64,000 bases of DNA from Rugosimonospora acidiphila (lineage in GTDB: Bacteria; Actinomycetota; Actinomycetes; Mycobacteriales; Micromonosporaceae). The notes beneath the pieces are model-generated. The model was given only the letters and a program-made list of their open reading frames with translations, had not been told where the DNA came from and made no database searches. Location of the stretch: NCBI RefSeq assembly GCF_039543385.1, contig NZ_BAABJQ010000004.1, forward strand, positions 434,001-498,000, in the 5' to 3' direction. The position numbers were made by a program, and so were the translations under genes. This document shows, piece by piece, positions 49,808 to 58,161 of the stretch. Numbering within the stretch: position 1 is the stretch's first letter; every line of letters starts with the position of its first letter.

Positions 49808-50728
49808 CTAATTCGTCGTCTTGTCGAGGGTGCCGCTGACGTAGAGCAGGTCGCTCATGCGCAAGTCGTCGTCCTTGAGGGGTGATAGGTCGTTGGCGAC
49901 GATCAGATCCCGGGTGCTGATTGCGTTCAGCGCCCAGCCGTGGTCGGCCAGGTAGGGAGCAGCTTCGTTGCGCTCACCGAAATATCGCAGCCTCGTCATG
50001 TCGGTATCGAAACCATGCGCACGCCAGCGTTCGGAGATGCCGTCCAGGCCTTTCTTGGTCTTCTCCTCTTCGCCCGGTCGCGGGTTGGGCCTGCTCTCGG
50101 TGGCCACCCGGCTTCCCGGCGCGCTGAGTTCGGTGATGGTGTCCAGCAACCGGTCTTGCGCCTCGGGGGGCAGGTAACCCAGCAGGCCCTCGGCGCTCCA
50201 CGCGCTCGGCAGCGCCGGGTCGAACCCGGCGGTACGCAGTGCGGCGGGCCAATCGTCGCGCAGATCGACCGCGGCGACTCTCCGCTCGGCGGTGGGCGCA
50301 GCACCCAACCCGGCCAGTGTACGAGTCTTGAACTCGATGACCTGCGGCTGGTCGATTTCATACACCACGGTCCCGCTTGGCCAAGCCAATCGGTACGCAC
50401 GCGAATCCAACCCCGAAGCCAGGATCACGACCTGCGTGATCCCCGCGCTCGTCGCGTTGAGGAAGAAATCGTCGTAGAACTTGGTACGCACCTTGGCTCC
50501 GTCGATCGCTACCTGTTCGACCAAGCCGTCGGGGGGCAGTTCACCGGTCGCCAACCGGGTGAGGAGATCGATGCCGACCGCCTGGACGAGCAGTGCGGCG
50601 AACGGGTCGTCGATGAGCGGGCGATCCGTGCGGGTCGCTATCGCCCGGGTCATCGCGGCCATGGTCGCGGTCGCGCCGACACTGGACGCCAGGTCCCAGT
50701 CGTCTCCCTCGTACCTGGTCGAAGTCAC
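49808..50728 (-). CDS. class I SAM-dependent methyltransferase (TIGR00027/LCM-like family)
   Basis: 306 residues of the actinobacterial family related to leucine carboxyl methyltransferase: SSVGATATMAAMTRAIATRT at the start, then DDPFAALLVQAVG, the SAM-binding VVILASGLDSRAYRL, VYEIDQPQVIEFK, and AEGLLGYLPPEAQDRLLDTI. The substrate is probably an O- or carboxyl-containing metabolite; not predictable. It diverges from a TetR gene across 86 bp, so the regulator probably controls it. Confidence 0.92.
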   Translation of the reverse strand: MTSTRYEGDDWDLASSVGATATMAAMTRAIATRTDRPLIDDPFAALLVQAVGIDLLTRLATGELPPDGLVEQVAIDGAKVRTKFYDDFFLNATSAGITQVVILASGLDSRAYRLAWPSGTVVYEIDQPQVIEFKTRTLAGLGAAPTAERRVAAVDLRDDWPAALRTAGFDPALPSAWSAEGLLGYLPPEAQDRLLDTITELSAPGSRVATESRPNPRPGEEEKTKKGLDGISERWRAHGFDTDMTRLRYFGERNEAAPYLADHGWALNAISTRDLIVANDLSPLKDDDLRMSDLLYVSGTLDKTTN

Positions 50729-50814
50729 GTTCCGCCCGAACCTTCCTTGGACTTGGGTTGTCTGTTCAGCGGACCGTATCGGACGCTCCCGCCCGTTCGA
50801 CTAAGGTGAGAGTG

Positions 50815-51504
50815 GTGACCGCTCGTTTGCCTCACAACCGGCGTTCCGACGCCCGGGACAACCACGGTCGCATCCTTGACGCGGCCCGCGCGGTGTTCAT
50901 CACCGATGGCCTGGACGTACCGATCCGGGAGATCGCCCGACGTGCCGAGGTTGGGCCCGCGACCGTCTACCGCCATTTCCCGACCAAGGAAATGCTGGTC
51001 GCCGAGGCGTTCACAGAGCAGGTGCTCGCATGGCGGTCCGCAATGGACGAAGGGCTCCACGACCCCGATCCCTGGCGCGGTTTTTGCCTCGCGGTCGAGA
51101 AGCTCTGTGAGCTGCAAGCACGCGACCATGGCTTCACCGCGGCCTTCAAGTCCACCTTCCCGCGCGCGATCGACTTCGCCGCGATGCGCAATTCCTCGCT
51201 GGCCTCCGCGGCCGAACTGATCCGCCGGGTCAAGGACACCGGCCGCCTGCGCCCCGACGTAGTCCTGGACGACCTGATCCTCATGATTCAGGCCAACAAC
51301 GGCATCCAAGCGAGCACACCGGCGGCACGAATCGCGGCCGCCCGGCGTTTCGCCGCACTCATGATCCAAGCATTTCAAGCCTCACCCGTGTCCTCACCGC
51401 TGCCGCCAGTGCCGCAACTGACGCCTGCGATACCGGGACAGGCCCACAACTCGGAGAACGTATACCGGAGCACCTACCAGCGGCACCAGAACGGGCGCCC
51501 ATAA
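50815..51504 (+). CDS. TetR/AcrR family transcriptional regulator
   Basis: 229 residues. The N-terminal helix-turn-helix is RILDAARAVFITDGLDVPIR then REIARRAEVGPATVYRHFPTKEML (about 15-60), followed by a helical ligand-binding domain. I chose the GTG at 50815; in-frame GTGs at 50806 and 50812 are alternatives and an AAGGTGAG site is close by. It faces the SAM-methyltransferase gene, with AGCG and CGCT half-sites near 50775-50795 as a weak operator candidate. The C-terminal 50 residues are disordered and Pro-rich. Confidence 0.9.
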   Translation: MTARLPHNRRSDARDNHGRILDAARAVFITDGLDVPIREIARRAEVGPATVYRHFPTKEMLVAEAFTEQVLAWRSAMDEGLHDPDPWRGFCLAVEKLCELQARDHGFTAAFKSTFPRAIDFAAMRNSSLASAAELIRRVKDTGRLRPDVVLDDLILMIQANNGIQASTPAARIAAARRFAALMIQAFQASPVSSPLPPVPQLTPAIPGQAHNSENVYRSTYQRHQNGRP

Positions 51505-51591
51505 GTCGTGCGGGCCGGCTGCCGACGGGGCTCTGCAGGCCAATCGTCCCTGCGCTGTTCATGGCTACGGTCGTCTGATCCTTCGTCCGCG

Positions 51592-52272
51592 TCAGCTCGA
51601 CATGCGGGCTTCGATGCCGTCGAGGAGGAAGTCGAGGCCGATCCGGAAGTTCTCGTCGGCGCTTAAATGGGGGCCGTCGCGTACGACCGTGGCCAGCGCG
51701 GGGAATCGCCCTGTTGCGAAGGTCCGTTCCAGATACGGCCCGTAGACCCGCTGAAACTGCTTGATGTCAATCCCGCTGGCCCGCTCGGCGCGTCGCTCCG
51801 TGATCTCCCGGCGCACCGCGCCGACCACGTAGGCGTTGACCGCGGCGACCGCCGGCACGACGGTGTCTAGGTCGACGCCGCCCATGGCGGCCAGCACGGC
51901 ATCCCCGGTGGCCAGCGTGTTCGGCCCGAGCTGGGGCCGCCCACCGAGCAGGTCGGCGAGCCATTCGTGCTGCCGGGCCGCCTGCCGGGTGGCTTCGGCA
52001 AGAGAGCGCAGCACCTGTCGCCAACCGTCTCCGGCCGGCCGGATCTCCGCGTAGACCGCATCGACCATCAGGTCGAGCAGCTCCTCCTTGGTCTCGATGT
52101 AGCCGTACAGCCGCATCGGTCCGACGTCCAGCGCCGCGGCGACCTTGCGTAGCGACACGGCGTCCAAGCCATCCGCGTCGGCCAGCTGGATCGCCGCCCG
52201 GACGAGCCGCTCCCGGCTCAGCGGGGCCGGCACCGGTCGATCCGGCGGCTCCGGCCGCTCCCACACCACCAT
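51592..52272 (-). CDS. TetR family transcriptional regulator (TetR C-terminal type)
   Basis: 226 residues from the ATG at 52272; an ATG at 52311 would add 13 residues. The DNA-binding domain is SRERLVRAAIQLADADGLDA then SLRKVAAALDVGPMRLYGYIETKEELLDLMVDAV. The ligand domain (RPAGDGWRQVLRSLAEATRQ, then FRIGLDFLLDGIEARMSS at the end) is of the tetracycline-repressor C-terminal family. It is divergent from the TetX-like monooxygenase, the classic layout of a drug-responsive repressor and its target. Confidence 0.92.
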   Translation of the reverse strand: MVVWERPEPPDRPVPAPLSRERLVRAAIQLADADGLDAVSLRKVAAALDVGPMRLYGYIETKEELLDLMVDAVYAEIRPAGDGWRQVLRSLAEATRQAARQHEWLADLLGGRPQLGPNTLATGDAVLAAMGGVDLDTVVPAVAAVNAYVVGAVRREITERRAERASGIDIKQFQRVYGPYLERTFATGRFPALATVVRDGPHLSADENFRIGLDFLLDGIEARMSS

Positions 52273-52308
52273 GGCGCCGACCATACCGCGCTCAAGTGCT
52301 ACGGTAGC

Positions 52309-52345
52309 CATATCCAATACGCTGTATCGAGCAATACGACGCATC
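52309..52345. promoter_or_regulatory. candidate TetR operator in the monooxygenase promoter
   Basis: ATAC-GCT-GTAT (52317-52327) is a palindrome, and ATAC recurs at 52334-52337, giving CAATACG as direct repeats at 52315 and 52332 (17 bp apart). This lies between the divergent TetR and monooxygenase starts. GTATCG/CAATAC elements also look like -10 regions for both directions, so binding would block both promoters. Confidence 0.45.
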
Positions 52346-52355
52346 GGAGCCAACT

Positions 52356-53465
52356 ATGACCATTGCCATCGTCGGGGCCGGCCTGGGCGGCTTGGCCCTT
52401 GCCCGGGTGCTGCACGTGAACGGCATCGACGCCGTCGTGTACGAACGCGAATCCTCGCGCGACGCACGCGGCCAGGGCGGCATGCTCGACATCCACTCCG
52501 GCCAGCGGGCGCTGCGCGAGGCCGGTCTGATCGATGAGTTCTACGCGATCGCCCGTGGCGAAGGCCAGGACATGCGTCTTCTCGAGCCGGACGGCACCCT
52601 GCTGCTCCAGGAGGACACGCCCGACGACGCCCCGCTCCTGCGACCCGAGGTCGACCGCGCCGATCTGCGTAACCTGCTGCTGAATTCCCTTCCCCAAGAC
52701 GCGGTGCGCTGGGGGCATGCGTTCACGTCCGCCGACAACGGCCTGCTGCACTTCGCCGATGGCAGCAGTGCGGCGTATGACCTGCTGGTCGGCGCGGACG
52801 GCGCGGCCTCCCGGGTCCGCGCGCTGCTCACCGACGCCCGCCCGGTGCACATTGGCAAGAACGTCGTCGAGATCGGCATTCCCGACATCGACCGCACGCA
52901 CCCCGACCTTGCGGCGATGGTCGGGCGCGGCACGTACTGGGTGCTCGGCAACGGAATATCCCTGGCGGCGCAGCGCAACGGCGACGGCCGCGTTCGGATC
53001 GGCGTCAGCTTCTACAACACCGCCGAGGACTGGTTCGCTACCAGCGGGATCCCGTTCGACGACCCGTCCGCCGCCCGGGCGCGGCTGATCGACCTGCTTG
53101 CCGGCTGGGACCCACGGTTCACCGCGCTGATCGCGGCCTGCGACGATACGGTCGTGCCGCGGTCGATCACCATTCTCCCGGTCGGCCTGACCTGGCCGTC
53201 GACGCCGGGGGTCACGCTGCTCGGCGATGCCGCGCACCTGATGCCGCCGACGGGGCAGGGCGCCAACCAGGCGCTGCTCGACGGCGCCGTGCTCGGTCTA
53301 GCGCTGGCCGCGCACCCGGACGACTATCCCGCCGCCGTCAAGGAATACGAAAGCGAGATGTTCGAACGCACCAGCGCCGCCGCCCGGATGTCCGCGGACA
53401 TGCATGAATTGCTGAGGTCGCCGGACGCCGCCCAGAAACTGCTCGCATTCTTCCAACCTGGCTGA
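52356..53465 (+). CDS. TetX-like FAD-dependent monooxygenase
   Basis: Flavin monooxygenase of group A, 369 residues. FAD-binding GAGLGGLALA (about 7-16) with the acidic residue of VVYERES, the DG motif LLVGADGAASRVRALL, and the GD motif GVTLLGDAAHLMPPTGQGANQALLDG. The whole layout, including the end AQKLLAFFQP resembling TetX's FQQLLN, fits the TetX/rifampicin-monooxygenase-like drug-inactivating group, although ordinary catabolic hydroxylases share these motifs. The GGAG site and ATG at 52356 are clear. Regulated by the divergent TetR protein in all likelihood; tetracycline-type antibiotics are the obvious candidate inducers, unproven. Confidence 0.88.
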   Translation: MTIAIVGAGLGGLALARVLHVNGIDAVVYERESSRDARGQGGMLDIHSGQRALREAGLIDEFYAIARGEGQDMRLLEPDGTLLLQEDTPDDAPLLRPEVDRADLRNLLLNSLPQDAVRWGHAFTSADNGLLHFADGSSAAYDLLVGADGAASRVRALLTDARPVHIGKNVVEIGIPDIDRTHPDLAAMVGRGTYWVLGNGISLAAQRNGDGRVRIGVSFYNTAEDWFATSGIPFDDPSAARARLIDLLAGWDPRFTALIAACDDTVVPRSITILPVGLTWPSTPGVTLLGDAAHLMPPTGQGANQALLDGAVLGLALAAHPDDYPAAVKEYESEMFERTSAAARMSADMHELLRSPDAAQKLLAFFQPG

Positions 53466-53491
53466 GAACTGTTTGATCGACGCCTCGATCC

Positions 53492-53872
53492 TCAGCCGCT
53501 CGGGCGCGCCGACCGCCGCAGCGCGTCGATGGTGGTCTCCGGTGAGGTGTTGAAACAGAAGATGATGCCGGGGACGAGCTGGTTGAGCAGGTTCACCAGC
53601 CGCTCGAACAGGACAGTGTGCTCGGCAGCCATCCGCAGTCCCGCGCCAATCATCGCGACCCGTACCGGATTCGCGGCGACGCAGTCGCGGACCTGTTTCT
53701 CCGCCTCGTCCGGGTCGGCGGGGATCGCACACGACACAACATCGAAGCCCAGTTCGTGCAGTGCAGCCTCACCTGACGCGATCCGGGCCGTCAGCGTCGC
53801 CTCGTCGAGGCCTGGGTGCACACTGTAGTCGATGGCACTCGGGTGCAGCCCGAGCGACAGAATGCCGGTCAC
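53492..53872 (-). CDS. conserved hypothetical protein coupled to an SDR
   Basis: 126 residues, soluble: GLDEATLTARIASGEAALHE then LGFDVVSCAIPADPDEAEKQVRDCVA, RVAMIGAGLRMAAEHTVLFE, LVPGIIFCFNTSPETTIDALR. It alternates strands and helices in a small alpha/beta fold, with a GAGLR turn and a C-terminal strand-helix. No family is recognised. The GTG start at 53872 overlaps the SDR stop (GTGA), so it is made together with the SDR and is likely to act with it. Confidence 0.8.
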   Translation of the reverse strand: MTGILSLGLHPSAIDYSVHPGLDEATLTARIASGEAALHELGFDVVSCAIPADPDEAEKQVRDCVAANPVRVAMIGAGLRMAAEHTVLFERLVNLLNQLVPGIIFCFNTSPETTIDALRRSARPSG

Positions 53873-54585
53873 CACGCCACAGTCCCCTCCCGGTTGAAGA
53901 AGCCGCCGGTCGGGCCGTCCGGACCGATGGTAGCCAGGCGCACGATCGCGTCGGTCCCCTCGTTCACCGTCTGCAAACCCTGGTGGCCGGTGAGATCGGT
54001 CGCGGTGTAGCCCGGGTCCACGGCGTTGACCCGGATACCCCTCAGCCCGCGAGCGTACTGGTTGGTGACCATGTTCAGGGCCGCCTTGGACGCGGGGTAA
54101 CCAAGCTGCGCGGGCATCATCCCGGACCAGCGCGGATTGTTCGCCACGGCGAACGATCCCATACCGCTGGAGACCATCACGATCCTGGGCCACTCCGCGG
54201 CGCGCAGCAGCGGCAGGAAGGCGTTCGTCACCCGGATCGGGCCCAACACATTCACCTCGAACACGTCCCGCAGTTCGGCTGCCCGCGTCTCGGCCGGCGG
54301 GTTCACCGGACCGCCGACACCGGCGTTGTTCACCAGCACATCCAGTCGGCCTACCTGCGTCTTCACGCTGTCCGCGGCGGCCGCGACGGACTCGTCGGAG
54401 GTCACGTCGAGTGCGATGAACCGCACCTCCAGCCCCTCCTCGGCCAAATCCTCCACGGCCGCGTTCCCGCGTCGCTCATCCCGGGATGCCAGGAACACAT
54501 CCCACCCGAGGGCCGCGAGCCGGCGCACGGTCTCCCGTCCCAACCCCTTGTTCGCCCCGGTGACCAGGGCAGTCGTCGTTGCCAT
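53869..54585 (-). CDS. short-chain dehydrogenase/reductase (SDR)
   Basis: NAD(P)-dependent oxidoreductase of 238 residues. The cofactor motif TGANKGLG (about 9-16), NNAG near 86, the catalytic Ser in MVSSGMGSF and the YPASKAAL pair (Tyr, Lys) are all present, followed by the substrate loop PGYTATDLTGHQG. The Arg residue in ASRDERRG after beta-2 favours NADP(H). It is similar to carbonyl reductases. It diverges from an MmyB-like regulator (93 bp) that probably senses its substrate or product. Confidence 0.94.
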   Translation of the reverse strand: MATTTALVTGANKGLGRETVRRLAALGWDVFLASRDERRGNAAVEDLAEEGLEVRFIALDVTSDESVAAAADSVKTQVGRLDVLVNNAGVGGPVNPPAETRAAELRDVFEVNVLGPIRVTNAFLPLLRAAEWPRIVMVSSGMGSFAVANNPRWSGMMPAQLGYPASKAALNMVTNQYARGLRGIRVNAVDPGYTATDLTGHQGLQTVNEGTDAIVRLATIGPDGPTGGFFNREGTVAW

Positions 54586-54678
54586 GGCGGTAGTCTCGGC
54601 GCCGGCGCGCGGGGCGGCCAGAGACCGGTGTCGCCTGGGACTGCCAGTACCAGTCCTCGCCACGGCAACCTCGGCAGA

Positions 54679-55524
54679 ATGATGGTCGTGGACCGAGATG
54701 AACTGGCCGCGGTGCTGCGTACTGCGCGATCGCGTATCAAGCCCGCCGACGTCGGCCTGCCTACGGGTCTGCGCAGGCAGGTGCCCGGACTCCGCCGTGA
54801 GGAGGTCGCGCAACTCGCCGGCCTCGGCGTCGACTACGTGATCCGGCTCGAGCAGGGACGCGGCCCCAGACCATCGACACAGGTACTCAGCGCGCTGGCC
54901 AGGGCGCTGAGGCTTGACGGCGAAGACCGCGACACGCTGTTCCGGCTGGCTGGCTCCGACCCGCCGCGGGCCGGCCACGTCCCGATGCTGGTCCGGCCGA
55001 GCGTGCTGCGACTGCTGGACAGGGTGTCGGACCTGCCCGCCCTCGTACTGTCGGCCAAGTCCGACGTACTGGCCTGGAACCCGCTCGCCACCGCGCTGTT
55101 CGGCGACTTCTCCGCGCTGCCGCTCATCCAGCGTAACCTCATCCGGCAGCGGTTCATCGGCACCGGCATCGACACCATCGCGCTGTCGCCGGACTCCGAC
55201 TCGGCCGCCGATTGCGTCGGCTGCCTGCGCACCGCGCAGGCCCGCTACCCCGACGACCCGGACCTCACCCGCCTCGTCAGCGACCTACGCGCCGGCAGCA
55301 CGCGGTTCGACAGCCTGTGGCAGGCTGGCCGATCGGGGCGGGTACGCGCCAGCAGCGTCACGATCACACACCCGCAACTCGGACGGCTCACCCTTGACTG
55401 CGATGCCCTTCTGGTGCCAGAGGCCGATCAGAGCGTCCTGCTCTACTCGGCGGCGGCCGGCACGCCCGAGGCATCGGCGCTGGAACTGCTCCGGGTCACT
55501 GGCCTCGAACAGTTCACCGAGTGA
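54679..55524 (+). CDS. MmyB-like helix-turn-helix transcriptional regulator
   Basis: 281 residues. The N-terminal XRE-type helix-turn-helix is GLRREEVAQLAGLGVDYVIRLEQGRGPRPSTQVLSAL (about 35-70). The C-terminal ligand-binding region, SDVLAWNPLATALFGDFSAL and SLWQAGRSGRVRASSVTITHPQLGRLTLDCDALLV, matches the MmyB-like domain (PAS-related, binding fatty acid-like ligands in known cases). It faces the SDR gene; regulator-SDR pairs of this kind are frequent in actinobacteria. ATGs at 54679 and 54682 are equivalent. Confidence 0.92.
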   Translation: MMVVDRDELAAVLRTARSRIKPADVGLPTGLRRQVPGLRREEVAQLAGLGVDYVIRLEQGRGPRPSTQVLSALARALRLDGEDRDTLFRLAGSDPPRAGHVPMLVRPSVLRLLDRVSDLPALVLSAKSDVLAWNPLATALFGDFSALPLIQRNLIRQRFIGTGIDTIALSPDSDSAADCVGCLRTAQARYPDDPDLTRLVSDLRAGSTRFDSLWQAGRSGRVRASSVTITHPQLGRLTLDCDALLVPEADQSVLLYSAAAGTPEASALELLRVTGLEQFTE

Positions 55525-55543
55525 GGGTACGAGCCGGCGGGCC

Positions 55544-56542
55544 TCACCCCCTGCGCCGGTACGCCTCCGCGAGCGCCGAGAACGACTCCTTCGGCTGCCA
55601 CGCGGACTCGCCGATCATCTTCACCACGCCGTACGACGCGAGGTCCAGATCCTGGTGCGGATCCTCACGATGCAAGGCGTCGAATGACGCGAACGTGAAC
55701 CAGAACGCGCTGTCCACGCCGACCTCGTCGAAGACGTTCAAGCATTCGTGCAGGTAACGCACCTGCTCGCTCTCGTCGCGCTGATAGTCGCCGGGGATCC
55801 GGGCGGGCGACGTCGAGGTGTCGTCCACGATGTCCCAGCCGATGCCGCCGCGATCGGCCGCCCCGACGTACGTGCAGCAGCCGAACTCGGTGACCACGAC
55901 CGGCTTGTCGGTGCGCTCGACCTGGGCCCGCAATTCCTGCGCGTACGTCCCGGCGGTGTTCGCGTCGCGGTAGGCGTCGATGGCCACGATGTCGAACGGC
56001 GTCCAATCGATGAACTCCCAGGTGCCGGACGCGTACGTGATCGGGCCGTGGAACCGGGTGCGAGCCTGCGTCACCACGTCGGCGAAGAACTCGTCCAGCT
56101 GCCCGGCCGCTGAACGGACCGACCCGGCGCTACCCCGCATCAGCCCGTCGATGCGCTGGAAGACCGTGTTCCCGGGCAGGAAGCCGGCGCCGAACAGGCT
56201 GAGTTCGCAGCCAAGCACGAGCACCACCGGCGCGGTGGCGACGGTTCGGACTGCCTCGGCGCGATCGGCACAGTCGACGAAGAACGGCCGTAGCTCGTCG
56301 GTGGTCAGCTCGCACGGGAACGGCGCGAACCAGACCTCGAGGCCCTCCGCCGCAGCCAACTCGGCCGCGGCGGAGAGGCGCTCGGGGTCGCCGCCGGAGA
56401 TTCGGACGGCGGCGCAGTGCAGGTCGTGCCTGATGACGTGCAGCTCGTGCCGGACGATGTCGCGGTCGAAGTGCTGGCGGGAGATTTTCCCGCCCGGGAA
56501 GAATCCGGTGTCGTAGTTGATCCCGAGACCTCGCAGTGCCAT
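55544..56542 (-). CDS. TIM-barrel protein resembling clan-A glycoside hydrolases
   Basis: 332 residues, soluble, no signal peptide. The start ALRGLGINYDTGFFPGGKIS is typical of cytoplasmic glycosidase-like barrels of actinobacteria. Two acidic sites are placed as in clan A retaining glycosidases: VLVLGCELSLFG after beta-4 (acid/base position, with Cys-Glu instead of Asn-Glu) and VVVTEFGCCTYVG after beta-7 (nucleophile). Later segments are PFDIVAIDAYRDANT and SAFWFTFASFDA. Enzymatic function is not established. It is 3 bp after a small membrane-protein gene and converges with the MmyB-like gene. Confidence 0.8.
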   Translation of the reverse strand: MALRGLGINYDTGFFPGGKISRQHFDRDIVRHELHVIRHDLHCAAVRISGGDPERLSAAAELAAAEGLEVWFAPFPCELTTDELRPFFVDCADRAEAVRTVATAPVVLVLGCELSLFGAGFLPGNTVFQRIDGLMRGSAGSVRSAAGQLDEFFADVVTQARTRFHGPITYASGTWEFIDWTPFDIVAIDAYRDANTAGTYAQELRAQVERTDKPVVVTEFGCCTYVGAADRGGIGWDIVDDTSTSPARIPGDYQRDESEQVRYLHECLNVFDEVGVDSAFWFTFASFDALHREDPHQDLDLASYGVVKMIGESAWQPKESFSALAEAYRRRG

Positions 56543-56545
56543 GGC

Positions 56546-56722
56546 TCAGCGCTCCGTCGTCGCGGTTTGGCTCTCGGCGTCGATCATCTTCTCCATCGGA
56601 TCGCCGGCGACGCCGCCAGCGACGATCGCCGCGCCTCCGATCGCGCCGATCAGGATCGCGGTGGACAGCCAGACCATGGTCGTGACCGGCAGCGTCGTCG
56701 CGCCCGACGGCGCGCGCGGCAC
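56546..56722 (-). CDS. small single-span membrane protein
   Basis: 58 residues beginning at a GTG (56722): VPRAPSGATTLPVTTMVWLS then TAILIGAIGGAAIVAGGVAG as the membrane span, ending DPMEKMIDAESQTATTER before TGA. It ends 3 bp ahead of the TIM-barrel start, so they are probably co-transcribed. The composition of span plus polar tail is protein-like, but it was too short for a standard gene call; no family is recognised. Confidence 0.5.
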   Translation of the reverse strand: MPRAPSGATTLPVTTMVWLSTAILIGAIGGAAIVAGGVAGDPMEKMIDAESQTATTER

Positions 56723-56842
56723 ACTCGGTGAGCACGCAAGCAGATCATCGGCGGCGCGACGCTGGACGAACTGCAGGTGTGGCTGGAGACCAATGGCACG
56801 CGCATGTTCGAACTGCTGAAATCAGGCACCGAGGACGACCAA

Positions 56843-57301
56843 CTACTGCTGCGGGCCCCCGACCACCAGGCCTTCGACGCTGGCACGCTCCACGATGTGT
56901 CCGACCTCGACCTCACCGGCCGCGATGTTCGCCTGCAACGCGTTGACGCCATCGAGGTGAACCCGACTCGACGCGATGTGCAGTTCGCAGTCGCCGAGCG
57001 GGCCGTCGGCGTGGACGCTCGAGTGCGTTGCGTACGCGACCAGGCCGGAGCCGATGGGCAGGTCGATCGCGATGTCCACCGAACCGACCTTGTCGCCTGG
57101 GACGGTCGTCTTGACCGTCAGGCGACCGCCGGAGAAGTCGACCCTGGTCTTCTCGGCCACCTTCAGGTCCCGCCGGCTCGCGCTGTCGATGGGTTCGACC
57201 CGCACGACGGTGTCGGTCCGGTCGCTGGCGCTGATCCGCACCCGGGCACCCGCGACCGACACGGTGGCGAGGATGGGCTCCGGCGTGGCGAACGTAGGCA
57301 T
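56843..57301 (-). CDS. DUF4097 family beta-repeat protein, truncated
   Basis: 152 residues, the N-terminal half of a DUF4097 beta-strand repeat protein: VRISASDRTDTVVRVEPIDS, ADGPLGDCELHIASSRVHLDG, NALQANIAAGEVEVGHIV. Intact relatives have about 220-280 residues and continue with the repeating GDI/GRV pattern, which stops abruptly here (ERASVEGLVVGGPQQ). The frame ends where a plus-strand protein-like stretch begins, so a recombination may have cut the gene. It lies 117 bp downstream of the DrrB-like permease; in other genomes DUF4097 genes accompany drug ABC exporters. Confidence 0.75.
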   Translation of the reverse strand: MPTFATPEPILATVSVAGARVRISASDRTDTVVRVEPIDSASRRDLKVAEKTRVDFSGGRLTVKTTVPGDKVGSVDIAIDLPIGSGLVAYATHSSVHADGPLGDCELHIASSRVHLDGVNALQANIAAGEVEVGHIVERASVEGLVVGGPQQ

Positions 57302-57417
57302 GATGGTTCCTCTTCAGGTACTTGACGGCGAGGCCGATTCGGCCGGCGAAGTGTTCGTCTCTGCGCCCGCGCCCCTGTCCGCTGGTGGCTCGCGCACCAG
57401 CGGACTCGCGCCGGAGG

Positions 57418-58161
57418 TCAGGCTCGCTTCTTGAAGGTGGCGAGTGCCCACAGGTATCCGACGAGGCCGATCCCGACGCACCAGGCGATCGCCTCGATCG
57501 CGGTACCGGCGGAGGGCGTACCGGTCAGCAGCCCGCGCAGCGTCTCGATGATCGGAGTGAACGGCTGATACTCCGCGAACTGCCGCACCCCGGCCGCCAT
57601 CGTGTCGGCCGGCACGATCGCGCTACTCAAGAACGGCAACATGACCAGCGGAACCGTCGCCAACCCCGCCGACTCCGGCGTCTTCGCGAACAACCCCAAC
57701 GCCACCGTGAACCAGCTCGTCGCGAAACACACGAGCACGACGAACCCGACCACGGCCAACCACTCCAACCAGCCCGCCGACGGCCGGAACCCCATCAAGA
57801 GTCCAACTCCCACGATCGCCGCCACCGCGATCACACTGCGCAGCAGGCTTGCGATGACATGACCGGTCAACACCGCACCACGCGAGATATCCATCACCTT
57901 GAACCGGTTGATGATCCCCTTCGTCATATCGGAGTTCACCGCCGTGGACGTCGCGCTCAACCCGTAACTGATCGCCAACACGATCATCCCCGGCGCCGCG
58001 TAGTCGACATAGTTCACACCGACGTCGAACGCACCGCCGATCACGTATACGAACATCACCATAATCACGACCGGGAACAGCACCGAATTGAACACCGCTG
58101 TCGGGTTCCGGAACGTGTGCTTGAAATTACGACGCAACATAATCGTCGAATCGGCGCTCAT
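57418..58161 (-). CDS. DrrB-type ABC-2 transporter permease
   Basis: Membrane partner of the DrrA-like ATPase, 247 residues from the ATG at 58161, whose ATGA overlaps the ATPase stop. Six spans in the ABC-2 fold: LRRNFKHTFRNPTAVFNSVLFP, GVNYVDYAAPGMIVLAISYG, then VNSDMTKGIINRFKVMDISR (the DrrB-type amphipathic segment) and CFATSWFTVALGLFAKTPES before the last spans. The pair resembles the daunorubicin exporter DrrAB and could export a hydrophobic antibiotic or lipid. Confidence 0.92.
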   Translation of the reverse strand: MSADSTIMLRRNFKHTFRNPTAVFNSVLFPVVIMVMFVYVIGGAFDVGVNYVDYAAPGMIVLAISYGLSATSTAVNSDMTKGIINRFKVMDISRGAVLTGHVIASLLRSVIAVAAIVGVGLLMGFRPSAGWLEWLAVVGFVVLVCFATSWFTVALGLFAKTPESAGLATVPLVMLPFLSSAIVPADTMAAGVRQFAEYQPFTPIIETLRGLLTGTPSAGTAIEAIAWCVGIGLVGYLWALATFKKRA

